Below are positions 4,612-5,762 of a DNA stretch of 5,762 nt, in pieces. Where the stretch lies: contig CABQMM010000096.1 of NCBI GenBank assembly GCA_902465215.1, positions 1 to 5,762 on the forward strand, in the 5' to 3' direction. The notes under the pieces are model-generated. The model was not told where the DNA came from and searched no databases. It was given only the letters and a program-made list of their open reading frames with translations. The translations under genes were made by a program, and so were the position numbers. The DNA is from an uncultured Bacillota bacterium. Its GTDB lineage: Bacteria > Bacillota > Clostridia > Peptostreptococcales > Anaerovoracaceae. Each line of letters opens with the position of its first letter. Positions within the stretch are counted from its first letter, which is position 1.

Positions 4612-5762
4612 ATGGAAAGAGACCGATTCAGAACCCGAACAGGCTTTATCATTGCTTGCATAGGCTCGGCAGTTGGAATGGGAAACATCTGGCGTTTTCC
4701 GATTATGGTATCGAAATACGGAGGAATGACATTCTTCGTCGTGTATATTTTATTTGTAATACTTATCGCTTCGTCGGGCATGATTGAAGAGTTTGCGCTT
4801 GGCCGCTGGGCGGAAGCCGGCCCGGTGGGAGCTTTCGGAAAATGCACCAAGGAGCGCTTCGGAAAGCAGCGCGTCGGTGAGGCAATCGGTGCTCTGCCGG
4901 TTATCGGCGCGATGGGGCTTGCAATCGGATACACAGTTGTAATGGGCTGGATCTTCAAATACTGCTTTATGGGGATATCCGGAGAGCTTTACGCTATGGG
5001 AACCGATATGGCTGTGATAGGAGGAACTTTTGACAGTGCGGCACCGGGAGCGAAAACTTTGGGCGAAGCGGTTAAAATGATGATGGACGGCGGCATATTC
5101 AATGTCGGAAACGGTATATGGCAAATCGTCGGTCTTGTGGTTGCTCTTGCCATTATGGCAATGGGTATCGGCGGCGGAATTGAAAAAGCAAACAAGATTA
5201 TGATGCCGCTTCTCTTTGGCTTATTCTTGATTTTGGGAGTCTATATTGCGTTTCTTCCGGGTGCGGGAGAAGGATACAGATATATATTTACGCTGAATAC
5301 GAAGGGATTACTGAATCCGGAGGTATGGATTTTTGCTTTCGGACAGGCGTTCTTCTCGCTTTCGGTTGCAGGAAACGGTTCGGTAATATACGGTTCTTAT
5401 CTGGACAAGAGAGAAGATCTTCCGGGAGCTGCGCGCAATGTTGCGATTTTCGATACGCTTGCGGCGACTCTTGCGGCACTGGTTATACTGCCGGCGATGG
5501 GTGTCGGCGGTGTAACACCGGACACGGCAGGTCCCGGGCTCATGTTTGTTTATTTGGTAAATGTGCTTAACGGTATGGCAGGCGGACGCATTGTGGGCAT
5601 GATTTTCTTTATCTGTGTCCTGTTTGCGGGAGCAACTTCAATCGTGAATCTTTACGAGGTTCCGGTTGCTTTTCTCCAGGAAAAACTGAGATTTAAGAGA
5701 GTGCCGGCGGTGCTGACAATCGGCTTAATCGGCGCTGCCGTTTCAATAATGATTCAGCCGTG
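4612..5762 (+). CDS. Sodium:neurotransmitter symporter (SNF/NSS, LeuT-fold) family transporter, N-terminal 383 residues (3' end outside window)
   Basis: An inner-membrane secondary transporter of the SLC6-related NSS family; bacterial members use the Na+ gradient to take up amino acids. TM1 carries GSAVGMGNIWRFP (18-30), with Asn25 at the Na1-site position. About eight more hydrophobic segments follow: roughly 39-60, 93-118, 168-186, 195-215, 236-260, 276-298, 310-345 and 363 onward. GYTVVMGW (106-113) is the TM3 signature. FAGATS (338-343) is the TM8 motif, with Thr342 and Ser343 placed as the LeuT Na2 ligands. TM6 reads FFSLSVAGNGSVIYGSY (247-263) rather than the common GMG form, so it belongs to a divergent subgroup whose substrate I cannot name. 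Typical length is about 440-500 residues, so the last two or three helices lie outside. The ATG at 4612 follows AAGGAG (4594-4599) by 12 nt; the nearer upstream ATG (4581) is out of frame and stops after nine codons. It is divergent from alr. Confidence 0.93.
   Translation, partial: MERDRFRTRTGFIIACIGSAVGMGNIWRFPIMVSKYGGMTFFVVYILFVILIASSGMIEEFALGRWAEAGPVGAFGKCTKERFGKQRVGEAIGALPVIGAMGLAIGYTVVMGWIFKYCFMGISGELYAMGTDMAVIGGTFDSAAPGAKTLGEAVKMMMDGGIFNVGNGIWQIVGLVVALAIMAMGIGGGIEKANKIMMPLLFGLFLILGVYIAFLPGAGEGYRYIFTLNTKGLLNPEVWIFAFGQAFFSLSVAGNGSVIYGSYLDKREDLPGAARNVAIFDTLAATLAALVILPAMGVGGVTPDTAGPGLMFVYLVNVLNGMAGGRIVGMIFFICVLFAGATSIVNLYEVPVAFLQEKLRFKRVPAVLTIGLIGAAVSIMIQP

Noticed and set aside
4545..5195. 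Several minus-strand frames opposite the symporter
   Set aside because: They are antisense shadows with Pro/Ser/Ile-rich composition and no ribosome binding site; the plus strand encodes a clear NSS-family protein.

Overview
The window looks like a piece of the chromosome of an anaerobic, fermentative Firmicute, most likely in the class Clostridia. The reasons are a pyruvate:ferredoxin oxidoreductase (PFOR), a very cysteine-rich ferredoxin related to RnfB, strong AAGGAGG-type ribosome binding sites, consensus sigma-A-type promoters, a bacterial sodium:neurotransmitter-symporter-family transporter, and moderate G+C by eye. The genus cannot be read from the sequence. No mobile element, tRNA, rRNA or CRISPR array was seen.

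Layout. (1) Positions 1-1726, minus strand: the first 575 codons of PFOR (nifJ); the rest runs off the left edge. (2) Positions 1729-2838, minus strand: a 369-residue soluble polyferredoxin made of two tandem copies of the RnfB C-terminal iron-sulfur module. It ends 2 nt before the nifJ start, so the two genes form one operon with a promoter near 2938-2966 and an 18-bp Rex-like operator at 2906-2923. (3) Positions 3092-3136: a 17-bp perfect hairpin that terminates alr. (4) Positions 3169-4305, minus strand: a complete alanine racemase gene (alr) with its own promoter at 4356-4384. (5) Positions 4306-4611: a divergent intergenic region holding the alr promoter, overlapping promoters for the rightward gene, a 14-bp direct repeat, palindromes and a possible coding remnant. 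(6) Positions 4612-5762, plus strand: the first 383 codons of a sodium-coupled amino-acid-type symporter, cut by the right edge.

How they work together. PFOR oxidises pyruvate to acetyl-CoA, CO2 and reduced ferredoxin. The co-transcribed polyferredoxin has ligands for up to eight [4Fe-4S] clusters and is the obvious candidate for its electron partner. The Rex-like site suggests the operon follows the NADH/NAD+ ratio. alr supplies D-alanine for peptidoglycan and is a separate transcription unit. The divergent symporter probably takes up an amino acid, but its substrate cannot be assigned. The most noteworthy item is the duplicated, membrane-anchor-free RnfB-like polyferredoxin coupled to PFOR.
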